A stretch of DNA of 64,000 bases, from NCBI GenBank assembly GCA_977006965.1, contig OZ345361.1, positions 930,001 through 994,000 on the forward strand, read 5' to 3'. A program made the position numbers and the translations under genes. The stretch's first letter is position 1, and every line of letters starts with the position of its first letter. Below the pieces are notes generated by a model, which had not been told where the DNA came from, did no database searches, and saw nothing but the letters and a program-made list of their open reading frames with translations. Shown in pieces: positions 21,902-32,149 of this stretch. The stretch is from Phymatolithon calcareum (Eukaryota > Rhodophyta > Florideophyceae > Hapalidiales).

Positions 21902-23355
21902 TCAGCTTGGTCGTTCTAAAGCTTGCTCTTCTATCCATTGCACCCTCAATTGTACAAATAGCAGTTGATACGCCAGAAACTCTTGGCAGTTCGGTTTTGC
22001 TTGCTCTTCCACATGACTAACTTCGTCCAGAGTCTGAAATGCTCTCGCCAAACTTTCCAACACGCATACAGCATCAGTCACACCCGTATAGTCTTGAAGC
22101 AACTCACCAAATTCTTCAACGTACGCAGACATCGACGCTGGATCGAGTAGCATGGCAAGGTCAGAAAGACAGCAACCCACAAAAGACTAGTTCCAGTCAA
22201 AAAACCAAAACCTTCCAGACGACCCATCTGGCCGATACATGTTCCCCGTCTCCAAATCACCATGCACGATCGTTGTGGGCAACTTTGCATTCCGGTCGTC
22301 ACGTAGAGCTTGAATAATGGATAACTTAGAACGCTTTAGATTCTTCAGTACCTCACTCTCCTTCATAAAATCCAGCTCCCTATGTTCGAGCAGAAAGTCA
22401 AGGTTCTCCTCCATCCATTCAGTACTCAGCACCTGCAGTCCGGCCGCTTCCATTTCTGATATCACCGACAAGCTCGCTTTCTGCAACCTGGCCAGGTCTC
22501 TCAAACATTGAGGATAGTCACTTTCTTCCACCCGATTCTTGCCAAAAAACTGAAATCTTCCCCATGATCTGCCGTTATCGTCATCCGCCTTTCTCTATCA
22601 ATAAGCAGAGGTTCCGCCACATACAACAGAGCAGCCTTACATAGAACCGATATTATCGCAGCCTCATTGCAAAAAACAGGAGAGCACTTCAGGAAATAGT
22701 ACCCTCTGTCCGTATTCACCCGAAGTATAGAACAAAGAATCGTCGCTCACAGTTGAACCACTGGTCACATGATCTCCATTCCATACCCTCTCAATACACT
22801 ACACATCCAATCTGGCGTTTCAGTGAACCACCCCACTCGGCCCCACGCAACCCGAAACTCCGGTTCACTCCCTTGCAACATGCCTTTCAGCTCTTCCCGG
22901 ATAGCTTGTCGACCTTCGTCGTCGCAATGGTAAATGTCAGCCTCTTCGATGTCCGCCCATTCCCATCCTTGCGGAAGCTCCACTGGATCTTCATGTGTTT
23001 CAAAAACGATCACAGATCTAATGACAGAAATCTCGCCAACATCCTTCTCCCGTGTCCATATCCAGCGCAAAATGGTTATTTCCATGTCAAACTCAAGTAT
23101 CTTTTTCGCTTCACTTAACATGTTCGGAGCGTTGGACTAACCCATATGTTCTCCGAAGCATTGCGGAAGCGTCCACTTTTCGTCTTTCGGAATAACAACA
23201 ATACGTTTTCTTGCCGCGTCTGGAATCAGCAGCTGTAGCTCAGTGGACCGCTCCCTTGCGCAACGCTTCCATGCTGACAAGCTTTCGTTCGCTTCCTTCG
23301 AGGCTTCTCCTCGATGCACTTCCTCGGAGCCCTGGGTCGAGCCTTCGACTGCCAT
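21902..23355 (-). pseudogene. Nudix-like / APH-like two-domain gene, disabled
   Basis: The frame starts at ATG 23355 and shows a Nudix-like strand (IVVIPKDEKWTLPQCF, without the catalytic Nudix box). An alpha/beta region follows, then an APH-type kinase core with IVHGDLETGN and WFFDWN. Lesions: TAG at 23137-23139, TGA at 22765-22767 and 22747-22749, a 1-nt frameshift in a T run near 22545, and TAG at 22187-22189 just after FDWN. Downstream the frame stays open to 21902. The protein text between lesions is well preserved, which suggests recent decay or relaxed selection. It resembles 41921-42376 plus 40883-41920 in layout. The substrate of such kinases cannot be told from sequence. Confidence 0.7.
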
Positions 23356-23534
23356 GACATGACCTTACCTCTGCATTTTTTCAAAGAAGTGGCATCGATA
23401 TCAGGCCCTGGTTTCTCGCAAGATCAAAAAGGCGCGACTGTAATGAAATGCGTATGAAGCACTACACGTGTATAGTTTTTCGAATGTTTTTCGAAAGCCA
23501 GAAATAGAAAGCGTTTTTGACGGATAACTCCGTT

Positions 23535-23569
23535 ATGCAATGATTTTTATTTAATAAAAATCATTGCAT
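23535..23569. repeat. Perfect hairpin upstream of BUB3
   Basis: ATGCAATGATTTTTAT, a TTA loop, then the exact reverse complement: 16-bp arms, 35 bp in all, ending about 98 bp before the BUB3 ATG. It could be a regulatory site or a terminator for an upstream transcript. It marks the edge of the repeat-rich flank. Confidence 0.6.
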
Positions 23570-23666
23570 CGTTCTCCCCCTGATCGGGAAATCCGGCTTA
23601 CAAAGAGGGGGCATACTAAAGGGAGCACAACGGATAACTGTGCTCTGTTTTCGATAGTCATGAAAA

Positions 23667-24665
23667 ATGACTCTCAGCGGCACTGAATCGGGAACATCCG
23701 CAAGAGGTGTCCTGAAAGAGCTTTTGCCCGCACCTTCCGACGGCGTGACGCGCTTGTGTTTTAACTCTTCTGGTACTCGAGTTCTGTCTTGCACGTGGGG
23801 CGGAATAGCGGCGATCCACTGCAGCACAACAGGCCACTTGATCGCCGAGGGCATACCAGCGCCAACATGTGCCCTTCTTGATGCGTGTTGGCTTGATGAC
23901 GACACCCTAGTCGTCGCAGCCCTCGACGGGCGCGTGCTCTCGTCTACATCTGCACTCGCTTCGTGGACCGAGGTTGGACGGCACACCGCGGCGGCGCGTA
24001 GCGTCGTGTTTAGCCCTGCACGTTCACTGCTCGTGTCAGCAGGGTGGGATAGCAAGCTTCGGCAGTGGGATGCGCGAGCCAAGCTGTCTGCGACTGGTGA
24101 AATTGATCTAGGGTCAAAGTGCTTCGGTCTATCACGGTATGGCGCGGAATGCGCTGTCGCAATTACGGCGGAGCGTCTTGTACGCATTGTTGATTTTCGG
24201 CGATGTGATAAATGGTTGCACGACAAAGTGCCTGCCGCCCTGTCGCACCAATTGCGTGGTATATCTGCAAATGAGGCAGGAGATCGCTACGTCGTTGGGA
24301 GCACAGAGGGTCGCGTCGCAGTCGAATGGCCAGATGAGCCGAAACGCGGCTATTCTTTTAGGTGTCACAGGCTAGATGGGCTTGCTTTTCCGATTAACAC
24401 TATCGCACATAACTCAAAGTATGGGTCGTTTGCCACTGGTGGGGGCGACGGGCATGTTTCCGTGTGGGATGCTGAGGGTCGTAAGCGCATCTCACAATAT
24501 GCGAAGGAAGCTACGAGTATTGCCAGTGTGGACTTCAGCCCTGATTCAAACCGTCTAGCAGTTGCTGTTTCGTATACCTTTGAAGAAGGAGAGAAGGATC
24601 ATCCCCCGGATTCAATGCATGTGCGCAACGTTGAAGATAGTCATATTAGGCTGTTGTCGCAATAA
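23667..24665 (+). CDS. BUB3: Mitotic checkpoint protein BUB3 (WD40)
   Basis: BUB3 is a WD40 propeller that brings BUB1 and BUBR1/MAD3 to kinetochores through their GLEBS motifs and acts in the spindle assembly checkpoint. The 332-residue ORF matches the usual size (about 330). The C-terminal half is diagnostic: EGRVAVEWPDEP, YSFRCHR, FPINTIAHNSKYGSFATGG, DGHVSVWDAEGRKR and a final strand with EEGEKDHPPDSM-VRNVED. Earlier repeats show SAGWDSKLRQWDARAK. It is intronless and starts at the first ATG after a stop. Its 3' end faces NOC1 with about 210 bp between stop codons. No lesions are seen. Confidence 0.92.
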   Translation: MTLSGTESGTSARGVLKELLPAPSDGVTRLCFNSSGTRVLSCTWGGIAAIHCSTTGHLIAEGIPAPTCALLDACWLDDDTLVVAALDGRVLSSTSALASWTEVGRHTAAARSVVFSPARSLLVSAGWDSKLRQWDARAKLSATGEIDLGSKCFGLSRYGAECAVAITAERLVRIVDFRRCDKWLHDKVPAALSHQLRGISANEAGDRYVVGSTEGRVAVEWPDEPKRGYSFRCHRLDGLAFPINTIAHNSKYGSFATGGGDGHVSVWDAEGRKRISQYAKEATSIASVDFSPDSNRLAVAVSYTFEEGEKDHPPDSMHVRNVEDSHIRLLSQ

Positions 24666-24875
24666 CCTCGCGATACGACGAGCAAAGGTTATCCCCATTA
24701 CTCTATGTTGAAAAATGGCGCCATTTAAATCGCAACAACTGCGTATTGCACATGACTTCCTATCAACGGACAGAAGACCGAGAGCGAAACGTCCCACTGA
24801 ATTGCCAAATTCTGGCGACTGAGCCATTGGGCCTTGGGCAAACCATGGCCTTTCGAGCAACTAACAAGCAGTGTT

Positions 24876-27485
24876 CTAGGTTCGTTTTCTTTTACGTTTC
24901 TTCGCCTTGTGAGGACCACTTTTCGGATTTAAACCATCCTTGCCGCCAACGGGGCGTGCTGCTACCGAATCAGCCTCTGCGGTCGGAGCCTCAGGGTTCT
25001 TGCTCTCCTTGTGCCGCATCCCGTTTTGCAAATTCGCGGAAGCTTCATCCAGAGCACGTTGCTTGTCATCGGCGTTATCAATTTCTTCAGCGTATTCTTC
25101 AGCAAACGCGAATACTGAATCCGCATTCCGTTTGGAGCCCCGTTTTTTCGGCCGCGTCACCTCAAGATCTGACATGCCGTCCATGGCCGCAATTTCTCTG
25201 AGTGCGAACTCATCATTCTCCTCCTCTTCGCCGTCAGCATTTCTAACATCGCCCCCAATTTCTTCCTCAAATGCTTCCGCAAAGGCAGTCAACTCATCAG
25301 GATCCTCTTCGTCAATATCGCCACCATCCGTGAAAGGCATACCACCGCCCAGGCGCCGCATTTCTTCATGCATGGCTTTCTCAAACGCTTCCTCCTCAGA
25401 CTCACTGTCATGAGCATGTACAATGTTCTTGGCATCTTCTTCTTCACCATTCTTCCCTTCAACGGAGTCCAATTTAATCGGGTTAATTTGGAAGAATTTT
25501 CCGAAGAACGCATCGTCATCTGCTTCCTCTCCTCTCCGAACAGACTCGAAAAACATGTTGCTGCTTTGCAGTAAAGATTCCGATGCCCTCACAGCTCGTT
25601 TCCCGTGCAGAGAGTCGCTTACCTTCCTCTTCGGTTTCTTATAGCTGAACTTGTCCAAAAATGCCATCAGTGTGAAATCAGTAAGTGGATCGCTCGGATA
25701 CGTGATATGGCTTTGATCGGCGCACAGGGCCTTGGAAAATTTGCTCACACTCGGGTGATTGTGTGCAGCAAGAGCCACAAGTTCCCACAACGCGCTTCGT
25801 TCAGCACGCGCATGCAGAGGCTCCCGTGCAGCAATCTTATACCTTTCTTGTTCGACTTCAGATTTCATGGACTTCGCCTCGTTAGCAGCCTCATCGCCGG
25901 CGGTGATACTTGTTTGTAGTTCCTCCCCCTCACTTTCCACATCTTTGAAAACTTCATCGTCATCATCGCCCTCCGCGACAGTTGTCGCCGCCTTTAACAT
26001 TCCCGGATGTTTGCTCGTCAGTACTTCAGATACGAGTATAAGCGTTCCGCCCGCCAGTCCTGACGGGCTGCGCAACGCTGTCTGCAGGAGGCGCTTCGTA
26101 AAGGCTCGCACGCGCTTCGCACTGACATCATCCTTCATAGCCTTGTAGATGAGATTTAAGAGCAGAGCCTGCTTCGACTCTCCCGTGGAGGCAAGGTCTC
26201 CAATACGAGAGTAAAGCGCCCTGTAAAAACGGTCGGATACAGTAGAATTGCACTTGGAAATTTGAAGGAGAAACGCAAGTGCTTGTGTCGCTGATGAGAC
26301 GGACTTTGCATGTGCAACACGAAAGAGAGAGTCGTACTGAGAATCCAAAGAGGGGTCATATGTTTCAGGTTTGGTGTACGGAAACGCGCGGTTCACGCCT
26401 GTCAATAGGGCGCCCATGATGCGACTCTCCTTGGATTCCACACCACCTTCCTTCTTTAGCTTGTTCCTGTCTTTATCGTGATTGAGACAAAGAGTAACAA
26501 CGTCCATATACAAGGTGACAAGCCGCCGCGCAAGGTCCACATCGTCTTTCGAAAAACGAAGTTGATTCAAAAATGAAACAGCGTAATACTGAGTCTTCCT
26601 GCCGATATTCTTACGGTGCAAAAGCTGTTCCACTTCCTGCACAAGAATGAGCTTCATCTGCGGATGATGTTTCTCCACTAATCGGCGAAGGTAGTAGCTC
26701 GCGTTTGAAGCCACTTTTCGCTCAGGGTCTCCAAGTTTGTTCACCAGCATACCCAGAAGCTGTTTTTCGTTCTCCGGCTTCGCAACCAACAGGTCAAATA
26801 CGACGCTAACAGACTTCAATTTGAAATGAGATATGGAGTCTTTCCCACACTCCTCCAACACTTCCAGAAACTCTCTGTACAGCGACTTCAATTCCTCCTC
26901 GAAAAGGGCATAGGAAAGATGGCGCTTCGATAATGCCTGCGGTCCACATTCGAAGTCCCTGTCGTCGAAGTTCAACAGCCGCCGGCTATCAGGAAGAAGA
27001 TCGTTGATAAGCAAATCTTTGAATGCGTCAATTGCCGGAGAGCGCTCTCTTCTTCCCTTCTTCTTGACGAAGGAGAACAGGGTATTTAATTCATCCAGCC
27101 GATGTAACGGACTTTCCTGAACAACCAAGGTCGCGGCCGCTATTTTATCGCCGACCGTCTTTTCACGGTTGAGAATGCGCTGGATATCTTTCGCCCCGCG
27201 CTGCGCCACACGCTTGTCGTATATTCGACTCATGGACGCTAGCGCCTGTCCTGCGACTTCCCTCCATTGCGCTGTCGGGGCCCTTAAGCCGCCTTCACCA
27301 GATTCAGGCCATTCCGGTGCACACTCAAACCAGCGACCGCCGGTCACATCGTCGTCCACAAGGAGTTCTCCGGGTAGCTGGTGTAATCCCAGCTCGGCTT
27401 GCGGGTTTGGGGCAGCCATTTTCCTCTTTTCCGTCGACGGCATGATTGCGGTCCTCTGCGAGGATGGGTGCGGCAGCGTTCTCAT
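24876..27485 (-). CDS. NOC1: Ribosome biogenesis factor NOC1/MAK21 (CEBPZ family)
   Basis: This is a CBF/Mak21-family nucleolar protein, which in yeast pairs with Noc2 in early 60S pre-ribosomes. The ORF is 869 codons and intronless, somewhat shorter than yeast Mak21 or human CEBPZ (about 1,000). An alpha-helical repeat region lies at about 180-460 (SHFKLKSVSVVFDLLVAKP, ASNASYYLRRLVEKHHPQM, YYAVSFLNQLRFS, ESRIMGALLTGVNRAFPY). The CBF domain follows (RVRAFTKRLLQTAL; ALWELVALAAHNHPSV; DPLTDFTLMAFLDKFSYKKPK). The C-terminus is acidic, ending in the basic tail KAKKRKRKRT. Start may be 27485 or the second ATG at 27443. Stop is TAG, showing that TAG is a true stop in this genome. Confidence 0.92.
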   Translation of the reverse strand: MRTLPHPSSQRTAIMPSTEKRKMAAPNPQAELGLHQLPGELLVDDDVTGGRWFECAPEWPESGEGGLRAPTAQWREVAGQALASMSRIYDKRVAQRGAKDIQRILNREKTVGDKIAAATLVVQESPLHRLDELNTLFSFVKKKGRRERSPAIDAFKDLLINDLLPDSRRLLNFDDRDFECGPQALSKRHLSYALFEEELKSLYREFLEVLEECGKDSISHFKLKSVSVVFDLLVAKPENEKQLLGMLVNKLGDPERKVASNASYYLRRLVEKHHPQMKLILVQEVEQLLHRKNIGRKTQYYAVSFLNQLRFSKDDVDLARRLVTLYMDVVTLCLNHDKDRNKLKKEGGVESKESRIMGALLTGVNRAFPYTKPETYDPSLDSQYDSLFRVAHAKSVSSATQALAFLLQISKCNSTVSDRFYRALYSRIGDLASTGESKQALLLNLIYKAMKDDVSAKRVRAFTKRLLQTALRSPSGLAGGTLILVSEVLTSKHPGMLKAATTVAEGDDDDEVFKDVESEGEELQTSITAGDEAANEAKSMKSEVEQERYKIAAREPLHARAERSALWELVALAAHNHPSVSKFSKALCADQSHITYPSDPLTDFTLMAFLDKFSYKKPKRKVSDSLHGKRAVRASESLLQSSNMFFESVRRGEEADDDAFFGKFFQINPIKLDSVEGKNGEEEDAKNIVHAHDSESEEEAFEKAMHEEMRRLGGGMPFTDGGDIDEEDPDELTAFAEAFEEEIGGDVRNADGEEEENDEFALREIAAMDGMSDLEVTRPKKRGSKRNADSVFAFAEEYAEEIDNADDKQRALDEASANLQNGMRHKESKNPEAPTAEADSVAARPVGGKDGLNPKSGPHKAKKRKRKRT

Positions 27486-27758
27486 GAAACTAGATGTGGA
27501 TTTGATCCGGGAAATCTATGCCCTCATTTTTCAACGAAGAAAATTGCGAATTTGATCCCATTTTATGAATATGACAAACGCGGTTGACCGAAATGTCGGG
27601 GAACGACGACGGGATCTACAGTAGGTAGGCGAAGTGGACTGTATCTCTAGTGCATACATCGCACGGAGCTCTTTCCAGTGGAAGAAACCGTGACCTGTGA
27701 AAAGTCTAACTCTCGCGGTATCGACGGACTGGTCGGAGTTGCTGTCATTCTAGAAGCA
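27486..27758. promoter_or_regulatory. Bidirectional promoter region NOC1/RPA2
   Basis: 273 bp separate the outermost NOC1 ATG from the RPA2 ATG, so both promoters must lie here unless they overlap coding sequence. I see no clear TATA box. Both genes act in ribosome production (Pol I transcription and 60S assembly), which makes shared control plausible. Confidence 0.55.
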
Positions 27759-30700
27759 ATGCCGGCACCAGTCGTGCAGCCGTCAACTTTAGCAGAATGT
27801 GACGAGAAGCAACGGCTGGCTTTTCTGAAGAACATCACGGCGCCGCACATTGAATCGTTCAACTATGCGATGGAGAGAGGACTGCAGCTGATACCGGAGC
27901 ACATCGAGCCGAATATGTTCCGTGTTCCCTCAAATTCGGATGACCAGGTAACTGTCAAGCTGAGGATTAAGAAGCTCTCCGTTGTTCGTCCCAGGCAATA
28001 CGAAGGAGGGCGTCTCAACGCAGAGAACGCCAACATCTATCCGAGAGACTGCTTGTTAGCGAACGCAAGCTATGTCGGCGACTTGCTCTGCGCGTACGAG
28101 GCTGCCATCGACGGTGAACTTATGTCATTTCCAATGAAACGGATCGGTCGCATACCAATAATGGTCGGGTCGTCAAAATGCAACCTGCATGGTCTTTCTC
28201 CTGAGAAACTGGTTGCACTCGGCGAAGAAGAGTTTGAGCTCGGTGGATATTTCGTCATCAACGGCAGCGAAAAACTGATGCGCATGAACATTGTTCCTCG
28301 TGTGAACCATCCAATTTCTGCTCGGCGCGACAACAACAGGGCACGGGGACCGAACTTCACAGACTTATCGCTTAGCATGCGTTGTATGCGTCCTGATACA
28401 ACTTCATCGTCTATTCATTTGCATGTTATGAAATCGGGTGCTGTGACAGTCCGTGTCACAATATCAAAGGGCGAGTTTTTCCTTCCGGTTGGATTGCTGC
28501 TCAGAGCTTTGCTGCCGGCTCAGATTTCTGACCGAGAAATTTTTGAAAAAATGGTCGGCGGTGATCCCGAAGACACGGCGCTTCAAAGATCAGCGTTAGC
28601 TATTATTGTCGAACTTAATGACAAGGTTGCGAAATTCAACAAGGCAGATTGCGAGCCACATGTCAATGTGAGTGTCTCTCGAACTGCCGCCATCGCGTTT
28701 ATTGGTCGACTTTTTCGAGACCTGCTGGAGCTGGAAGAAGGCATGTCAAACGATTTGGACACCGGCCACTCCTTCCTGCGTCGCTTTATATTGGTGCATC
28801 TTAGCGTTGGAAGCTATCAGGCACCGAACGAAGCGTTGGACAAAGCAAAGGCTGATATGCTCATCCATTTAATTCGAAAACTGGTCGCAACAATGTCGGG
28901 CGAGATTACTGTGGATGACGCTGATGCACTTTCGCACCAGTCCGTTTTATTGCCGGGCTATTTATACCTGGCGTATCTGAAAGACCGACTTGAAGCAGTG
29001 GTGGAGACTGTGGCCAGAGTAATTCGTCGACAAGTCAGCAAGGCTGTGGAAAAGAAGCAATACAGTCGCGACTGCGTCGAGGAAATTGTTAATGAGGCTT
29101 TTTCTTCGTCCTTGATCCGTTCTTCTATTGGCGAGCGGATGGTTTATATGCTTGCCACTGGAAATGTAATGGCAGACTCCAACTTGGATTTGCCTCAAAA
29201 CGTGGGCTATTCCGTTTTGGCGGAAAGGATCAACTATCTTCGATTTCTAGCTCACTTTCGCTGCGTTCATCGCGGAGCCTTTTATGCGCAAATGAGAAGT
29301 ACAAAAGTTCGAAAGCTTCTTCCAGAGGCATGGGGCTTCATCTGCCCTGTGCATACTCCAGATGGTGACCCTTGTGGAATCCTGAATCACTTGGCGTCTC
29401 CAGTGCGCGTCACTCAAGGCGGACCTGCAAATGCAGACGACCTGATCGAGCTTTTCTCCGACTTTGGAATTATTGGTGCGCCGTCGCTGAATGATCTGTC
29501 TGTGGCGTCGCCGCCCAATTCTTTCCCCGTTGTACTTGATGGCCGTGTTGTTGGGTACATACCAACTGAGCTTGCAGAAAACTTTACGGTACAACTTCGA
29601 TGTGCAAAGCATTTCAAAAGTATCAAGGCTTTGCCGGACACGGCGGAAATTGTCCATATTGCACGAACCTCGAAAGGGCGAGGATTCTATCCAGGAATAT
29701 ACATTTATACAGTTGGAGGCCGGCTCGTTCGACCTGTATCCTGGTTGTGCTCTGCACGAAAACGACGGAGAAGTGAAAAATCTTCAGAGGCTAAGGAAGA
29801 TAAACTAGAGTGGATTGGAACGCTGGAACAAGTGTTCTTGAGTGTGCGACTCTATAGCGCTGACCAAGAGCACTCCCTCGTCCCCACCAATGTGAAGGGC
29901 GCCACGCACGCTGAAATATCTCCGGCAAGCTTTCTAAGTGTCGTTGCGTCTCTGTCCCCATTCCCGGATATGAACCAGGGACCCAGAAATATGTTCCAGT
30001 GCCAAATGGCTAAGCAGGCGATGGGAACGCCATGTCATGTTTTCGACAAACGAACTGAGTCCAAGGTGTACAGGCTTACGTGTCCACAGGCTCCTATAAC
30101 TCGCAATACGTGTATGCAGGACCCTATGGGAGCAGATGTCTTTGGAAATGGTGTCAATGCCGTCGTCGCAGTAATCAGTTATACCGGCAATGACATGGAG
30201 GATGCTCTGATTATCAACAAGGGAAGTTTAAATCGAGGATTTGCTCACGGAACGGTGTACATGAACAAAAAAGTTGACCTTGAGACGGCGGTTGCTGCGC
30301 GGGATACTAAGCTTTGCCCCGTCACACACAAAAGGCAAAAAGGGTATGGCACTATTGATGAGGATGGCCTTCCTCTTGTAGGGAGTAGACTCTTCAATGG
30401 AATGCCAATTTATGGTACTGTCGACCGCTATGCTGCACATGGCGATATCAGTGCTGGGAAAACGAGAGTTTCGTGGACTGAACATAAATCTGTTGAAAAT
30501 GCAACCGTCGACAGCGTGATTATATCTGATCCGTCATCGTTCTTGTTGCAAAGCACGAAGGATGCTAACAAGAACGCTGGGATTCGTCACGCCACAATCC
30601 GGACGCGCATTTCAAGAACTCCCGACGTTGGGGACAAGTTTGCGTCGAGAGCAGGCCAGAAAGGAACAGTTGCGGCTGCGTGGCCGACAGAAGATATGCC

Positions 30701-31406
30701 GTTTTCTGAGTCAGGTATGGTGCCAGACATTCTGTTTAACCCCAACGGATTTCCAAGTCGCATGACAATAGGAATGATGGTGGAAAGCATGGCCGGGAAG
30801 GGAGGTGCTTTGCATGGACGGTTTCAGGACTCGACGCCTTTCCAGTTCGACGAAAAGAACAAAGCGCTGGCACATTTTGCGGACCAACTTGTCAAAGCGG
30901 GATATAACTATCACGGAAACGAAACGCTGTACAGTGGCTATACGGGAGAGCCTTTTGAGGTTGAAATCTTCATGGGGGTGGTTCACTACCAACGATTGCG
31001 CCACATGGTGAGCGACAAGTTCCAGGTGCGATCCACTGGAAAGGTGCACCCGCTGTTCAGACAGCCCATCAAGGGACGCAAGAGAGGTGGTGCAATCCGG
31101 TTTGGGGAGATGGAACGCGATGGATTGCTTGCGCATGGATGCTCTTTTCTCCTCAAGGATCGCCTCGGCACAGCATCGGACACTCACCGTTTATCTGTTT
31201 GCGAAAAGTGTGGATCGATCGTGACACCGGTGGTAGCAATGGAGGGAGATGATGTCATCAATGAAGGTGAAGTGTACTGCCGCGCTTGCGGGAAAGCTGA
31301 ATCCGACAGAATATGCCGGGTGATCATGCCATACTCGTTCAAGTATTTGGTCAACGAACTTGTGGCCATGAACATTAAAACAACCTTCGACCTTAGGCCG
31401 GTATGA
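27759..31406 (+). CDS. RPA2: RNA polymerase I second-largest subunit (RPA135/RPA2)
   Basis: Second-largest catalytic subunit of RNA polymerase I, which makes the large rRNA precursor in the nucleolus. The 1215 residues are close to yeast Rpa135 (1203), with no intron. Family motifs in order: LRFLAHFRCVHRGAFYAQMR and CPVHTPDGDPCGILNHL (about 480-550); YTGNDMEDALIINKGSLNRG with the Mg-site Glu-Asp (about 811); GDKFASRAGQKGTVA (about 957); NPNGFPSRMTIGMM (about 993); and a C-terminal zinc site CEKCGS...CRACGK (about 1147-1176). The Pol I identity rests on ATG-proximal MPAPVVQPSTL-DEKQR and overall form. The frame is open upstream to a GTG at 27678, but the first ATG is 27759. Ends in TGA. Confidence 0.95.
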   Translation: MPAPVVQPSTLAECDEKQRLAFLKNITAPHIESFNYAMERGLQLIPEHIEPNMFRVPSNSDDQVTVKLRIKKLSVVRPRQYEGGRLNAENANIYPRDCLLANASYVGDLLCAYEAAIDGELMSFPMKRIGRIPIMVGSSKCNLHGLSPEKLVALGEEEFELGGYFVINGSEKLMRMNIVPRVNHPISARRDNNRARGPNFTDLSLSMRCMRPDTTSSSIHLHVMKSGAVTVRVTISKGEFFLPVGLLLRALLPAQISDREIFEKMVGGDPEDTALQRSALAIIVELNDKVAKFNKADCEPHVNVSVSRTAAIAFIGRLFRDLLELEEGMSNDLDTGHSFLRRFILVHLSVGSYQAPNEALDKAKADMLIHLIRKLVATMSGEITVDDADALSHQSVLLPGYLYLAYLKDRLEAVVETVARVIRRQVSKAVEKKQYSRDCVEEIVNEAFSSSLIRSSIGERMVYMLATGNVMADSNLDLPQNVGYSVLAERINYLRFLAHFRCVHRGAFYAQMRSTKVRKLLPEAWGFICPVHTPDGDPCGILNHLASPVRVTQGGPANADDLIELFSDFGIIGAPSLNDLSVASPPNSFPVVLDGRVVGYIPTELAENFTVQLRCAKHFKSIKALPDTAEIVHIARTSKGRGFYPGIYIYTVGGRLVRPVSWLCSARKRRRSEKSSEAKEDKLEWIGTLEQVFLSVRLYSADQEHSLVPTNVKGATHAEISPASFLSVVASLSPFPDMNQGPRNMFQCQMAKQAMGTPCHVFDKRTESKVYRLTCPQAPITRNTCMQDPMGADVFGNGVNAVVAVISYTGNDMEDALIINKGSLNRGFAHGTVYMNKKVDLETAVAARDTKLCPVTHKRQKGYGTIDEDGLPLVGSRLFNGMPIYGTVDRYAAHGDISAGKTRVSWTEHKSVENATVDSVIISDPSSFLLQSTKDANKNAGIRHATIRTRISRTPDVGDKFASRAGQKGTVAAAWPTEDMPFSESGMVPDILFNPNGFPSRMTIGMMVESMAGKGGALHGRFQDSTPFQFDEKNKALAHFADQLVKAGYNYHGNETLYSGYTGEPFEVEIFMGVVHYQRLRHMVSDKFQVRSTGKVHPLFRQPIKGRKRGGAIRFGEMERDGLLAHGCSFLLKDRLGTASDTHRLSVCEKCGSIVTPVVAMEGDDVINEGEVYCRACGKAESDRICRVIMPYSFKYLVNELVAMNIKTTFDLRPV

Positions 31407-32149
31407 GGATCATAAATGCACCCACTTTCTTATATTTGCGTGTGCCGCGGCTATGGAAATAAGTTTTCACTGCTTTGCTCCATTGACGAAATTGTGTTCA
31501 GGGACTGAAGCCCGAGAACCAAGAGAATGGACATCTTCCGCCCACCGGATTTCAATCCCATCCACTGTTGGTGGCACCAGGCATGACGCCACTGAACATT
31601 TGTCGTAGAGAACGAAACAGGGAGCAATAGATCGGAGAAGAAAGTTGCATTTTGCGGAAAGCAAGGACTGTAGTGGTTAGCATCTATATTGAGCTATATC
31701 TTATCGGCGTGTGACAGTGCCTTGGTACCTTGCTCGCATTCATGTGCAGCAGTTGTAATAATGCCGTAGAACCTGCAAGGCACACCCGCTCACAGTTCCT
31801 CATTTAGCCTTTTCACCCCACCGATTCGCCACTCTTGATTGACCCGATGTTTATACCTCGCTCTCTCCACACCTCCTGCATTGGCACTACACGTAGAATT
31901 GATGTCTAAATCACAGTTCCTCCGCGTCCGGCACGAGGACGCAGCGGTCTGTGTTGCGAGCTATCGACACCGGTAGAACTATGAATGGTCAGGACTTTGC
32001 GATGTATACGACTTTAACGTCACTTAACAAGCTATCAAGACATAGGAACTTTTCAGACAGTGCCAAAGACGCAAACGGGAAACCTTCGCTGCGACTGTGT
32101 GTGTTACTTGAAGCAAGAGTATCTTCATATTTCACCACACAGCAAGCAA
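31407..32149. other. Intergenic region between convergent genes
   Basis: 743 bp lie between the stop codons of RPA2 and the aminopeptidase gene. I find no gene or repeat here; it should contain both 3' untranslated regions. Confidence 0.6.

Noticed and set aside
21902-23355. TAG as a sense codon (alternative genetic code)
   Set aside because: NOC1 and the aminopeptidase both end at TAG exactly where their families end, so TAG is a normal stop here; the in-frame TAGs mark broken genes.
27678-27758. RPA2 starting 27 codons upstream
   Set aside because: The frame is open, but the upstream start is GTG; the first ATG in frame is at 27759 and gives a family-like N-terminus.
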